Shown one piece after another: positions 10,485 to 19,915 of a stretch of DNA of 64,000 bases (position 1 is the first letter of the stretch; every line of letters begins with the position of its first letter). Below the pieces are notes generated by a model. It did not search any database and had not been told where the DNA came from. It saw nothing but the letters and a program-made list of their open reading frames with translations. A program made the position numbers and the translations under genes. Source of the DNA: Zygnema cylindricum (lineage: Eukaryota > Streptophyta > Zygnematophyceae > Zygnematales > Zygnemataceae); assembly GCA_037447655.1 (NCBI GenBank), contig JBBHKE010002294.1, forward strand, positions 148,513 to 212,512, in the 5' to 3' direction.

Positions 10485-11836
10485 GGGTAAGGTTCCATTA
10501 GGGGAAAAATGCCGTTGTCTACTGAAATCCGTACTATTTCGTACAGTACCGTACCAAACAAAATAAAATGTCAGAAAAACAAGCCTACTGAATGATGGAT
10601 TTGATTCTCCCCGTTTATGGTCGTAAACGTGGACCGTCAGATGCATAATCGGATACTCCATCGTCTGACACTTTCACTTCGCAACAAGTGACCCGGAGTA
10701 GGTCAATTCATAGCGCCTGAACGAATAACATCGTGCCTCGTGGAAAAGTGAAGAAATATCCACGACGACCGCGCGACCAGGTTGGTACACGTCGCATATG
10801 ACATGTGCCTTCCGCCAGGGAGGATGCGAGGCCACCGGAAGCCGCAAAAAAATCTTTGACGGAGGATATTATTTCACGCGATCCACTAACCATTTTGTAG
10901 TGTTGTGTATCGGTAAAAAACTTATCGCGATAACACCGGTACCGATAGTTATCGTTATCGAACGGTCAGCGGTCCCGATATATTTGTACTTTCTGTACTT
11001 TCTGTCCGGAATGCTTTCTGTCCCGTAAACTGAACGGCAATTTACGGGAAATGTACGGCTTTTTACGGGAAATGTACGGAATTAGACGAAAAAATACGTT
11101 GCACTTTGTAGTACTTTTTAGGCGGTTAACTGTACATAAATTTGACGGGAATGTACGGAATTGTACCGATAAACTGATTATCATGAAACGGTAAAAAGAC
11201 GGCGGACTCAAAGTACAACGGATGCAGAATAACATTATGCGCGCGGCTAGAATCGAACGGACGACATTCAATGATAAAATAAGAGCGGACGGTCAGCGTG
11301 AGTGCCGACATCTCAGAATGGCTTTTTTGGCGACTTTGGCCAAAAAAGTCGACGGAGTGACACGTGGCAGGTTTGTAGTGGATCTCAAAAAAGAAAGGGA
11401 CAAAGCCACGGCGTCGGATGTGGAAGGTACATCGCTTTAACTGGAGCCGTACTAAAGTCGTACATATATTATGCCGGCTACTGTCGGGGGAATAAGACGT
11501 ACATATGAGTGTATAGGCCGTACATTTATCTGTACGGTTCGTACAGTTATTGCCAATAGTTATCGTTATCGGCATTATCGCCGATAAGTAGCCGATATTA
11601 TCGGCTACTTACCGGCGATAAGACCGATAGCGATATATTGTACCAATATATCGATTATCGGGTCCCCGAAAAATGGCCCATATCGGTTATCGGAAAATCC
11701 TTACCGATACACAACACTGCCATTTTGACATTTTCGTACGCTTTTACAAATCTTAAGTTTCGTCACCCCTTACAGATTTTATTCAATACGTCGTACGAGT
11801 CACTTTTTACCTTCGCTGGTACGAATACGTGGTCAC
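10485..11836 (+). mobile_element. element X copy 1 (PIF/Harbinger-like TIR), right end missing, interrupted by hAT-like element
   Basis: The left end GGGTAAGGTTCCATTAGGGG follows TAA. The sequence runs parallel to the copy at 32,312-32,990 until about 11,836, where it meets the second 226-bp repeat, so the right terminal part is lost. A hAT-like element is inserted at 10,898-11,719. It carries no coding capacity that I recognise. The superfamily call rests on the GGG start and TWA flank and is tentative. Confidence 0.55.
10898..11719. mobile_element. hAT-like non-autonomous element, 8-bp target duplication (family H, copy 1)
   Basis: 822 bp. Ends TAGTGTTGTGTATCGGTAA and, inverted, CAGTGTTGTGTATCGGTAA, flanked by the 8-bp direct repeat CCATTTTG (10,890-10,897 and 11,720-11,727). 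The uninterrupted target can be read in element X copy 2 near 32,698-32,712. The interior is rich in CGATAA/TTATCG palindromes and GTAC. There is no transposase frame. The 8-bp duplication and CAGTGTTG end are typical of hAT. Confidence 0.85.
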
Positions 11837-12062
11837 AAGTTTGCGTATTTTATAACGTGACGTCATGGAGCTTAAAGTACGCAGCCTTTGAATTTACAGC
11901 TTCCCACGAATATAAATCGATGTGCATTGGTCGAAGATTTCTAGTTTTAATGTTACGAAATGTTTCCCATCGTCCGATACAGTTATGAAACCAAATCGCG
12001 TGAAAGCAGTTCACGTGGCTTTATCGCGACGCAAACACTTTTTTGTAGCCCGTTCGAGATAA
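11837..12062 (+). repeat. 226-bp direct repeat, copy 2
   Basis: Second copy of the 10,259-10,484 sequence. It is followed by CCGACAGCG, which is the inverted partner of the sequence left of copy 1, so this copy sits at the inner end of the right palindrome arm. Confidence 0.85.
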
Positions 12063-12100
12063 GCCGACAGCGAACAAGCCCCTCGGTCACGAAAGGCTTA

Positions 12101-12880
12101 GGGTGTGTCCCCATGTGCATAAGTAAGGGTTTTTTCCTGTCGTTTTCCTGTAAAACTTAGCGTCGTACTGCCTAAGTTCCAACCGTACGAAGGAGTCGCA
12201 AATTTTGTAGAGTACAATTTGCGTCACCCTCGAATATAGGATGTACAAAAAATTGTCGTCTTGTGTTTTTCAACCCACTTCGACGACAAAAAACGTCATC
12301 TTCAACCTTATCTTTAAAACACATGCGCGATGTGTTTTAAAACTAAGGATTTTATGTAAACAAATAGGAACACATATTCGCACGTGCCGTAATTTTCGAA
12401 GTATTTCACACGATTTTCAAAGACAAAGGAAAGTACGTAAGTCGCTATGTTTTGTCCGTTTGCATTTAATACGACAAAGAAAATTACACAATTTGTTTGG
12501 TTTTGTCCATTTTCGTCCAGTACGGATTTTTTTTTTGCAGGGGTCTCGAAATTCCGATGCCATTTCACGTCGACCGGACAGGAGACGCAAAGGCAAAGCG
12601 CAACTTCTTCAACCGTGAAACGGTACAGGGTGGAAGGCGGTACGTCTACAATGTCACGGTAAGACATGCGACGTCACACAAGCAGTTCCAAAAAATAACG
12701 TCCGACAACACAGATTGTAGACGTTGACAACCGTCGCAGGTATTGTCGACGTATACAATCGTCACAAACGTAACTTACGATACGTTCTTACACATAAGGA
12801 CACTTGAAAAGCGGGTCCGCCGGATCCGCGCTAAAATACAAAGTAAGTTCGCTAAGTTACAAGTACATGGGGACATACCC
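12101..12880. mobile_element. PIF/Harbinger-like MITE (family Y, copy 1)
   Basis: 780 bp with termini GGGTGTGTCCCCATGT and the inverted GGGTATGTCCCCATGT, bounded by TTA on the left and TAA on the right. No transposase is seen. Related copies are at 39,912-42,267 (outer), 39,938-41,512 (inner), 42,271-42,966 and 29,799-31,409. Open frames inside (for example 12,241-12,618) recur in the other copies but have no known domain and read on both strands. Confidence 0.7.
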
Positions 12881-13231
12881 TAAGACCAAGCAGAATTCGT
12901 ACCATGCGTACGGAAATATGTCCGAACACGTGGATACACACTCACATAGGGATTTCTCGTCCGGAATCTTCTACGAAAGTCGCTTCAAGTCGACAACCGA
13001 CAAGTTAACTTTCACAGAACTTGCGAACTCACGGTTTTTCATGTGAAGAGGTTCCTTAGCGCTTTTTGGTCAACACCGACATGCATGGCTGGCCATATAA
13101 AGTCAACGAGTCCGTACATCTAATCAATTGTCGCATGGGGTCGACTTTATTTTTCGGTAAGCAGTTGAACGTCACATAGTCGCAGGTTTGGCAAAGTCTG
13201 AGAAAGTGCCGACAAGCCGACAAACATAGTA

Positions 13232-13454
13232 CAGTAAAACCGTGTATAGTTATTAGTGTTAATGTTTTTTTCGCCACTTAAAACATTTTTTCTCCGTACA
13301 CTCTTGTCGGATTGTGGATCTAACGGTTGCTATTGAAAGGTAACATTCTCAGCTTCCAATTGGCGGTCTCAAATTGAAAATTTAACAAGTGTGTACGGAG
13401 AAAAGATGTTATAAGTGGCGAAAAAAACATTGACGCTAATAGCGATTCGCGGTG
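13232..13454. mobile_element. mariner-like MITE (family W, copy 2)
   Basis: About 223 bp. The right end inverted reads CACCGCGAATCGCTATTAG. The left end is a more diverged version with a small insertion. TA flanks both sides. The inner inverted repeats include TCGCCACTTA and CTCCGTACAC. It lies in the 5' flank of the carbonic anhydrase pseudogene and is absent from the left arm. Confidence 0.65.
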
Positions 13455-13501
13455 TAGCATGCTAAAACCGACAAGCTGGTCATTTACAAGTTCGTTTTCA
13501 C

Positions 13502-13805
13502 CATAGTTCAAAAGTAGGCGTTTTTATGGTTGGCCTTTGGTCGACACCTTTATCGTAAGTTGTGTTATAGGCTTTTCATGTGATCTTCTTAGATCGCTAC
13601 TTTGATCAGCCACCGTCCGATCGTCCGAATCTGACGGTGTCGATAAAACGTTTGGTCCGAATGTTTTATTGGTCCAATTATTGGTCCGAATGTTTTAATT
13701 GGTCCGAATATGTCCGAATACAATATGGATCTTAAGGTCATATTGTATGTTTTGCATACAATAGACATGTTGTATGGGCCTACTTTCACCTACTTTTGAA
13801 CTATG
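13502..13805. mobile_element. hAT-like MITE (family Z, copy 2)
   Basis: 304 bp, ends CATAGTTCAAAAGTAGG. Target duplication GTTTTCAC on the left and GTTTTCAT on the right (13,494-13,501 and 13,806-13,813). The uninterrupted target exists in the other palindrome arm near 9,810-9,830 (minus strand), which directly confirms an insertion. Confidence 0.85.
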
Positions 13806-14005
13806 GTTTTCATAGAATTTCATGCCTCACGTTTTTCCGAACTTTCCACGCTTCCACCGTACGCCGCGTTTACTTTCGTTTTTTGGTCGAGCGTCGACAA
13901 ATGTGACTGGTTTTCAGCAGCCAACCAGCGGCTTGAACTGACAAATTGTCGCATAGGAACGACTACATTTTTTGGCTGCCAGGCTGGCTGACTATTGAAT
14001 GAGAG

Positions 14006-14655
14006 CATAGTTCAAAAGTAGGCGTTTTTATGGTAGGCCTTTGGTAGGCGCACAAAACTTGGCACAAACTCGCGCGGCATACTGTATGTGTGTTCGTTGT
14101 GCACACCCATGTACGAACGTACAGATCTGACATATGATCATAGTACAGCGCACGCCGCCGGCCGAAATTCCGCGGGAAAGAAAACCCGAAAAAAAAAACG
14201 TGGACAGGCAACTTTATTGCATATTTTTGGTAGTGAGGAATATTTTTTTTTTATCGTCCCATACTGCCTGGTCGGTCTATTTGAGGCTTTATTTAGTTTG
14301 GCCTTCAAAATTGCAGACGCTAATATGACAGGTTGTCCTATCGTAAGTTGTGTTATGGGCTTTTCATGTGATCTTCTTAGATCGCTACTTTGATCAACGA
14401 CAGCCAGATCGTACAAATCTGACGATTTAAATATAAAGTACCCTCAAATCTCGCAAAAAAATAATCTTTTGTCTGAATGTTTTTCAAAATTTAGACATGA
14501 CCTTTAATTCTCTATCGATCGATGTGCAACTCAACCCTGTTACTGTTTTTTTTTCATTTTGCGGCCAATACAATATGGGTCTTAAGGTCATATTGTATGT
14601 TAGGCGTACAATAGGCATATTGTATGGGCCTACTTTCACTTACTTTTGAACTACG
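14006..14655. mobile_element. hAT-like MITE (family Z, copy 3)
   Basis: 650 bp with Z-type ends. Flanks AATGAGAG (13,998-14,005) and AAGGAGAG (14,656-14,663) are an 8-bp duplication with one mismatch. It is inserted 5' of the carbonic anhydrase pseudogene. Confidence 0.8.
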
Positions 14656-14880
14656 AAGGAGAGCTTCGAACATTCTCTCATCACAATTGTTACAACAACA
14701 ACCATCCATTTTTCAACTTTTCCTCCCAACAAATCAGTTCCTTCACTTAAACGCCTCGTCATTGACGTAGTTTTCCCATACATGAAATCACTAGGTTCAA
14801 CAAATAATCCTTCTCGCAACGTCATTATATCCAAGAGCCAACAAGAACTTTAAACTTTTGCAGCTATCTCTTGTATTGCA

Positions 14881-16335
14881 ATGGGAAATGATGTTTATTC
14901 ACGGCCTCTTAGTTATCACGTTTAGTGGCACTGACAATTCACATAACTCCAACCAACGCGATGACCTTTGCTTATGCGCTTTCCGAGACCGATTGGGCGG
15001 TATGCTCAAGAAATAATGTACTCATGATGTATAAGAAGACTAATTTTTTTCTCCAAACATAAAATTAGATAGAAAAAACATTGAAAGTACGGATAATGAA
15101 AACGTTATCAACAATGTAAATAAAAATGAAAAAAATGACATTTGTAAATATCTCCTCATTATCTCTCATGTTTCATTTGAGTCAAACAATCGCATATCAA
15201 CATCATAGAGCCTCATATTCGACATTAAGGAACTTCCAAAAATTTCGCTTCGCTTACTATCTTTGGTCCAATTTCGACATTACTAACACATGCCATGTCA
15301 TTGGTAAGCATGGAATCACAAAAAGGGTTTTATTCTCCTCTTTACATCTTTCCAATTGCATGTCTCTTACATAATCTTTTTCTTAATGTACTTCTTCCAT
15401 TCTCCATACAATTGCCCTTTATCACATTCTTTCGTGCATTTAGTCAAACACTTACAATAATGACTTTTTTGAGAGTTGTTTCGGTTGATCCGTTATCTCG
15501 AACAAAAAACATTAACGCGTTTTTGGAATTTTTCAAATCACGTTTGTTGTTTTTGGGACAATAAATTCCAACGTTTTCATCAACAATGTTTTGTTTGCGT
15601 TATCCAAAAATTGTAAGTTTGGTTCAATCTTTTTGACGGCGACTACTAGATTAAGCAATTCCATTGGCACCCTTTATTAGACAACACGGTCAACGGTCAA
15701 TTGGCGGTCGCGGTAGTACACTTCACTTACGTGAATGTCAACAACTCAGAAGTATATGGCATCGCGTCAGGTTTACTTCATTCTGATTCTAAGAATAAGG
15801 ACAACAGTTGCCTCAACAAGTGAGTTGCTCTAGACCTGTATTTTATTTCCGTTCCATAGCTTTCATGATCAATTTTGTTCAATGGGATATTATAACTACC
15901 CGTGACTACAAAAATAAAGTATTAAGAGAGTATGTTTCAACCATTTGCTAACTAACATGAAAGTAGTACGTGGATAATTTTGTTCTTTTATCCCTCGTAG
16001 ATAAACCACAACATAAATATCGACGCTAAGTAAAATCAAAGATACACGATCGACACTGTGCACAAAATTGTGGTTAAGACAAATCTGAAAGTTTGACATA
16101 AATTTCTAACCTACAAGTATTGGTATTTTATCGATTTTGTGTCCAAGCTTTATTGCTGAGGTTTCGAAGAATGTTTTGTCGGACATGATGCGAAGTTTCA
16201 GGCAATATATTCATTTGTATGAGGTTTTTATGGCACTAATTATCTTACCTTGTAACACCACAATCGGTCATTCAGAACTCCAACTTGTGAATGGGGATTC
16301 TAGTGGGACGTACTCCTGTTGGAGGTAGAATGCTT
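14881..16335 (+). pseudogene. decayed alpha carbonic anhydrase copy
   Basis: Colinear with exons 1-4 of the minus-strand gene. The exon 1 region (14,881-14,995) keeps ALSETDWA but loses the signal-peptide frame. The exon 2 region (about 15,160-15,302) keeps INI and PHIRH but has in-frame stops. The exon 3 region (about 15,590-15,831) keeps KQFHWH, HTV-like and VNNSEVY motifs, but SEHT is replaced and the Glu before the third zinc His is Val. The exon 4 region (16,148-16,335) keeps NFIAEV and, in a shifted frame, RTPTCEWG. Intron borders are partly kept (CAAGTGAGTTG donor). No convincing exon 5 was found. Stops, frameshifts and lost catalytic residues make it non-functional. Confidence 0.85.
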
Positions 16336-16894
16336 GAGGACATGAAAATAGAAAGGAAAAAAAATGTCTCAATGTATTTGATAAAAATGTTGATTATTCT
16401 GAAGCCTTCTTCAAATGAAAAATTTCCTTGGATTGCAAGTACGCTTATGATGCACTATAACCTAAAAATCATAATTTAATTTTAATGGGTTCGTCAAAGG
16501 TAGTGAACGACAAAGGTAAGTGAGACCAAATATATTGTGACAATGTAATTAAAGACAAAACATTGATTAAGTAGATTTGTACAATTCACAACAACACGAA
16601 AGTAGTGTGGGACGTACAAAAAAAAATACAACCAAAAATAACATAAAAAAGACAAAAATAACGACTATAGACGTGAGAGTTTGTGTGGAAATAACAAAGG
16701 AGACCGACACCAAATTACTCGTAGCACCCCCTCAAGGGAAAAATATGAAGTGGATTTATATGTTAAAGAAATTTCAATTTAACCATTAGGAGGGGAGGGG
16801 GGGAACCGAAGGCCAAAGGAGAAACGATGTTGTTTAAAATGAGTCGATAGAGAGCTTTTGTAAGATAATTCGCCACCTAATCTGCAGATTTCAT
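16336..16894. other. no gene recognised
   Basis: AT-rich sequence with a short frame at 16,577-16,789 of no recognisable family. A short G-rich run (GGAGGGGAGGGGGGG) lies at about 16,790-16,803. The lost exon 5 of the carbonic anhydrase copy might be here but is not discernible. Confidence 0.35.
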
Positions 16895-17255
16895 ATAAAG
16901 AAATTGGAGAATGCCATCCTCGGTGCTCTCTCGATAATTATGATACTGGTTAACGATGCGCTTTGTCCGTTTGTGATGAACAAGATTTCAAACCAAAGCA
17001 AAGCCTTATTCAAATTGGAGAAGATAGAAGTGGGGGCCGAAGATGAAATTCGAAGATTGGAAAGAAGAGCCCGAAGCCAAACACCTTCGCGTAAAGCATG
17101 GCAAGCCGCCTTGTATTTTGCTTCCGTATCGGACCTAGCAATTGTAGGTTGTTTTTTGCATGACAAAGAAATAAGCCCATTCCCCAAGAAAAAGCACGAG
17201 CCGGTAGTGGAGCGGCGTGAAATCTCATCTTGGCCCAATCAGAGATGACAAATCC
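16895..17255 (-). pseudogene. Ty1/copia RNase H relic
   Basis: A minus-strand frame with the copia RNase H pattern: SDWAK, RRSTTGSCFFLGNGLIS, CKKQPTIARSDTEAKYKA and REGVWLRALLSNL. This normally forms the end of copia pol. The region after NKALL is degenerate. There is no RT, integrase or LTR nearby, so it is an old fragment and not part of the intact-length copia element at 48-55 kb. Confidence 0.8.
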
Positions 17256-18164
17256 GGCTAGAGCACTAAAGCTTACGTTTATTGATATCTACTTGTTGTT
17301 TCCCTACTTGTATTGTCGTTCTCACACTCAATATTAATCAATGTGTGACTAGGTGAAGACATACTACACAAGACCAATCTAGTTGGGTACGCCACCCTCT
17401 TATAGTATTATGGTCACTCACAAGAGGGTTAGTCTTATAACAACATACATTAGCAAGGATACGAAACAACTAAAGTGAAATTAATTCACAATGAGAGTGA
17501 ATATAACAAGTATTGGATGTTTGAAGGTTTATAACCAAAACTTGAATGTCTTAGTCATGAGCCCCAACAATGGCGGCGCGTAATCGTTGAACAACCAAAT
17601 TAATTAAGACAATGAAATGACGCTTAGAACTAAGTGACATGAGTTAAACCGAAATTCTGTTGGGCATGACAAGTCCGGCTTGATCGAGCCGAACCAAAGG
17701 GTTGGGCTGATTTGGACCAAAGAGTAAAAAAAAGAAATTGAATTTCATGAATAAGTGTGTCAATGACATATTTAGGTCGGTCCGGTCTGGTGCGGTTTCA
17801 TTACAAGCCGGGCCAATAAAGAAAAAAAATCTTTACTTCAAAAATTGTGATGGTAAAACCATGTGTGCAAAGGGGGTAAAATTGGAAAAAAACATTCGGA
17901 GACTACAAGAGTCACAGGAAAGTAAGCTACGCCTAAAAATTGAAACGAAACACAACATTACCAACAAGATCAAAGAACCAAAACAAAAAATACCAGAGTT
18001 AGACCGCCTAAAGAAAGAAAATACCTAAACGAGTCTACCCAATAAAGTCCATTTTATAAAACTTAAAAAATAGAAACCGAGTTATAACTTTTGGAAAAAG
18101 TTGAAACTAATGGTTAAAACGTTCAAACTACCACTAAACGTGTAAAACCTTTTGATGCATCAAT
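17256..18164. other. no gene recognised
   Basis: AT-rich intergenic sequence. The frame at 17,738-18,028 is Lys/Glu-rich and could form a short coiled coil, but it has no homology I recognise, no splice support and no conserved copy in the window. Confidence 0.35.
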
Positions 18165-18366
18165 TTTGATCCAATACTGATCGGACGGCCAATTATAGTG
18201 CTTGAAGTTAATGAATATCTCGAACGGGTGTACTCTTTTATCTTCTCCTGACCGGACGGCAAGTCAAGCCTAAAGTTATTGAAAAGCTCGAATGGTTTTT
18301 TTTTTTCTGACCGCCAATAGATTGTTGAAACGCAACTCTTTAATTTTTGAAATATTCGAATGGCCG
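18165..18366 (+). repeat. three degenerate tandem units of about 65 bp
   Basis: Three successive segments share the order CTGA(T/C)CGGACGGC, then AGT(T/C)..AA, then T(A/G)TTGAA and CTCGAA(C/T)GG. They are strongly diverged. No coding role is visible. Confidence 0.45.
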
Positions 18367-19915
18367 TTTACATGTCGGAGTGACTCATCCGGTCGCCGCT
18401 TGCGACTGGCGAATTGCTAACCAGCTGCAAGTGTTACCGACTATTTTCGGCACGTAAAATCTGACGGCCGTCGCTTAATGTGCGCTGGCAATTGGTCAGT
18501 TGGCAGAGGCAGATTTTTCGACAGCCCGCCGACTATTTGCAGAGGGAGGCCCAGATTTTTTCTACGGACGGACGCCTCTTGGAAACGGACGGCTGCAATT
18601 GATTGCTAGCACAAGCATTTCTGCCGCGTCGGATTATGGAATTACCGAACGAAACGTCATTCCGCGCCAAAAAGGAAGCCTTTGGGCGATGAGAAACGAG
18701 CTAAATAGAAAGAAGGGGAGGTGAGGAGACGATTGTGTGACTTAGTTTTCTGTGTGTTTGTACGTGGATATGAAGGGAGGGAGAGAGAGAGAGAGAGGGT
18801 GAGTGAGAGAGAGAGAGAGGGAGAGTGTGCGAGAGAGAGAGGAGAAAGAGGGAGAGGGAGAGAGAGGTTTTTGTGGCCGAAGTTGCTGGAATTTCTTATC
18901 ACCGATTGATTGAGAATAATAAGAAATCTTATAATCTGTTTTGCCTTTTTGAAATTCCTAATTTTAGCGGAATATATGTACATTTTTTATTTTTTTGGAG
19001 AGCAAAATCATTAAAAGATAAGACGAGAAACCGCTCCAATACTCAAATAGAATTTATTTTCAGAAAAAAAAACATAAATTTGCCTTGTTAAAGAAGGCAT
19101 TCTAGTTTATTTCTAGTTAAAATCCTGAGAAGTAATTTCTTTGAAAACAATGTTTTTCTAGTGAAATTTTGTGTGAAAACCGTCAAAATTTCAAAAATCA
19201 AATTTCAACTTTCGCCCTCTCTTGCATTTGTCAAGGTAATCCACAATAAACAAATTATAGTAACAAAAAATTCACTGGTAATTTTTTTATTTATTTCCAA
19301 TTGAATCTCATTTGTATGTTATTCGATGGGATGTTTGCTTTCTCTTCCAAATTCGTGTTAAGAATCACACATGTCACATGTTTATAAATGTAAATTAAAA
19401 AAAGAATTAGTAAAGAAGGGTAATTTCATGGCACTATATGAAATTGTTGTCCTTTTTCTTTGAAGAAAGTCATTTGTTTTCCCAGTTGCTACCTTGGCTA
19501 AAATACAAAAGAACATACCTTTAATTGTTGTTAAGTAGGATTTCAAATGTTGAAATTGCTTCTTTTGAAAGTATTCGTGGAGCATTGATTCATTGAAGGC
19601 TACATTGTGTATAAGTTTTACTCAAAACTGGATGTCAATGTCTATGATTTTATGAATTAAATCCTAGGTTCTATTTAAAAACACATGCTTGTTATCAACA
19701 TTATTTTCAGCAACTTCTGCATGATTTGCTTCCCAAACAAAAAACACCGTTTCAGTGAAGAAGTCCTTTTAAGCGCATCAATTCTCCATGTGTTTGATAA
19801 AAAAATTGCATATTTCGATGCCCAATTTCTCCTTTTTAAATTTTCCTCTTTCTTTCTCTTTTTTTTGTTTTCAAACAGTGGTATATTTGTGAATTTTGCC
19901 AGGAAACTGAAGCAT
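18367..19915. other. upstream region of the coiled-coil gene; GA-repeat; no confident exon
   Basis: It contains a GC-richer stretch (18,400-18,720) with a 74-codon frame starting MAEADFSTARRLFAEGG, which might be a 5' exon or first gene part, but no donor could be matched in phase. A (GA)n tract lies at 18,778-18,868. The rest is AT-rich. Confidence 0.3.
18778..18868 (+). repeat. GA-rich microsatellite
   Basis: Interrupted GAGAGA/GGGAGA run of about 90 bases. The Arg/Glu open frame across it is compositional. Confidence 0.9.

Larger units (their letters stand above)
10230..12050. repeat. spacer of the palindrome, filled with nested repeats
   Basis: Between the arms lie two direct copies of a 226-bp sequence (10,259-10,484 and 11,837-12,062) bracketing a truncated element X, which itself holds a hAT-like insertion. 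Without the transposons the spacer would be short, so the inverted duplication was probably tighter when it formed. Confidence 0.6.
12051..16335 (+). repeat. right arm of large inverted duplication (carbonic anhydrase copy 2)
   Basis: Inverted partner of 6,014-10,229. It is heavily diverged and interrupted by Y1 (12,101-12,880), W2 (13,232-13,454), Z2 (13,502-13,805) and Z3 (14,006-14,655). It holds the carbonic anhydrase pseudogene. No counterpart of exon 5 was clearly found. Confidence 0.75.

Noticed and set aside
12241-12667. Conserved open frames on both strands, also present at 40,946-41,372
   Set aside because: They lie inside PIF-like family Y elements and are shared only because the elements are copies; no transposase motif is seen.
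16577-16789. Exon 5 of the carbonic anhydrase copy (PPQGKN resembles PPQPINGRK)
   Set aside because: The similarity is a few residues long, with no splice border in phase and no flanking match.
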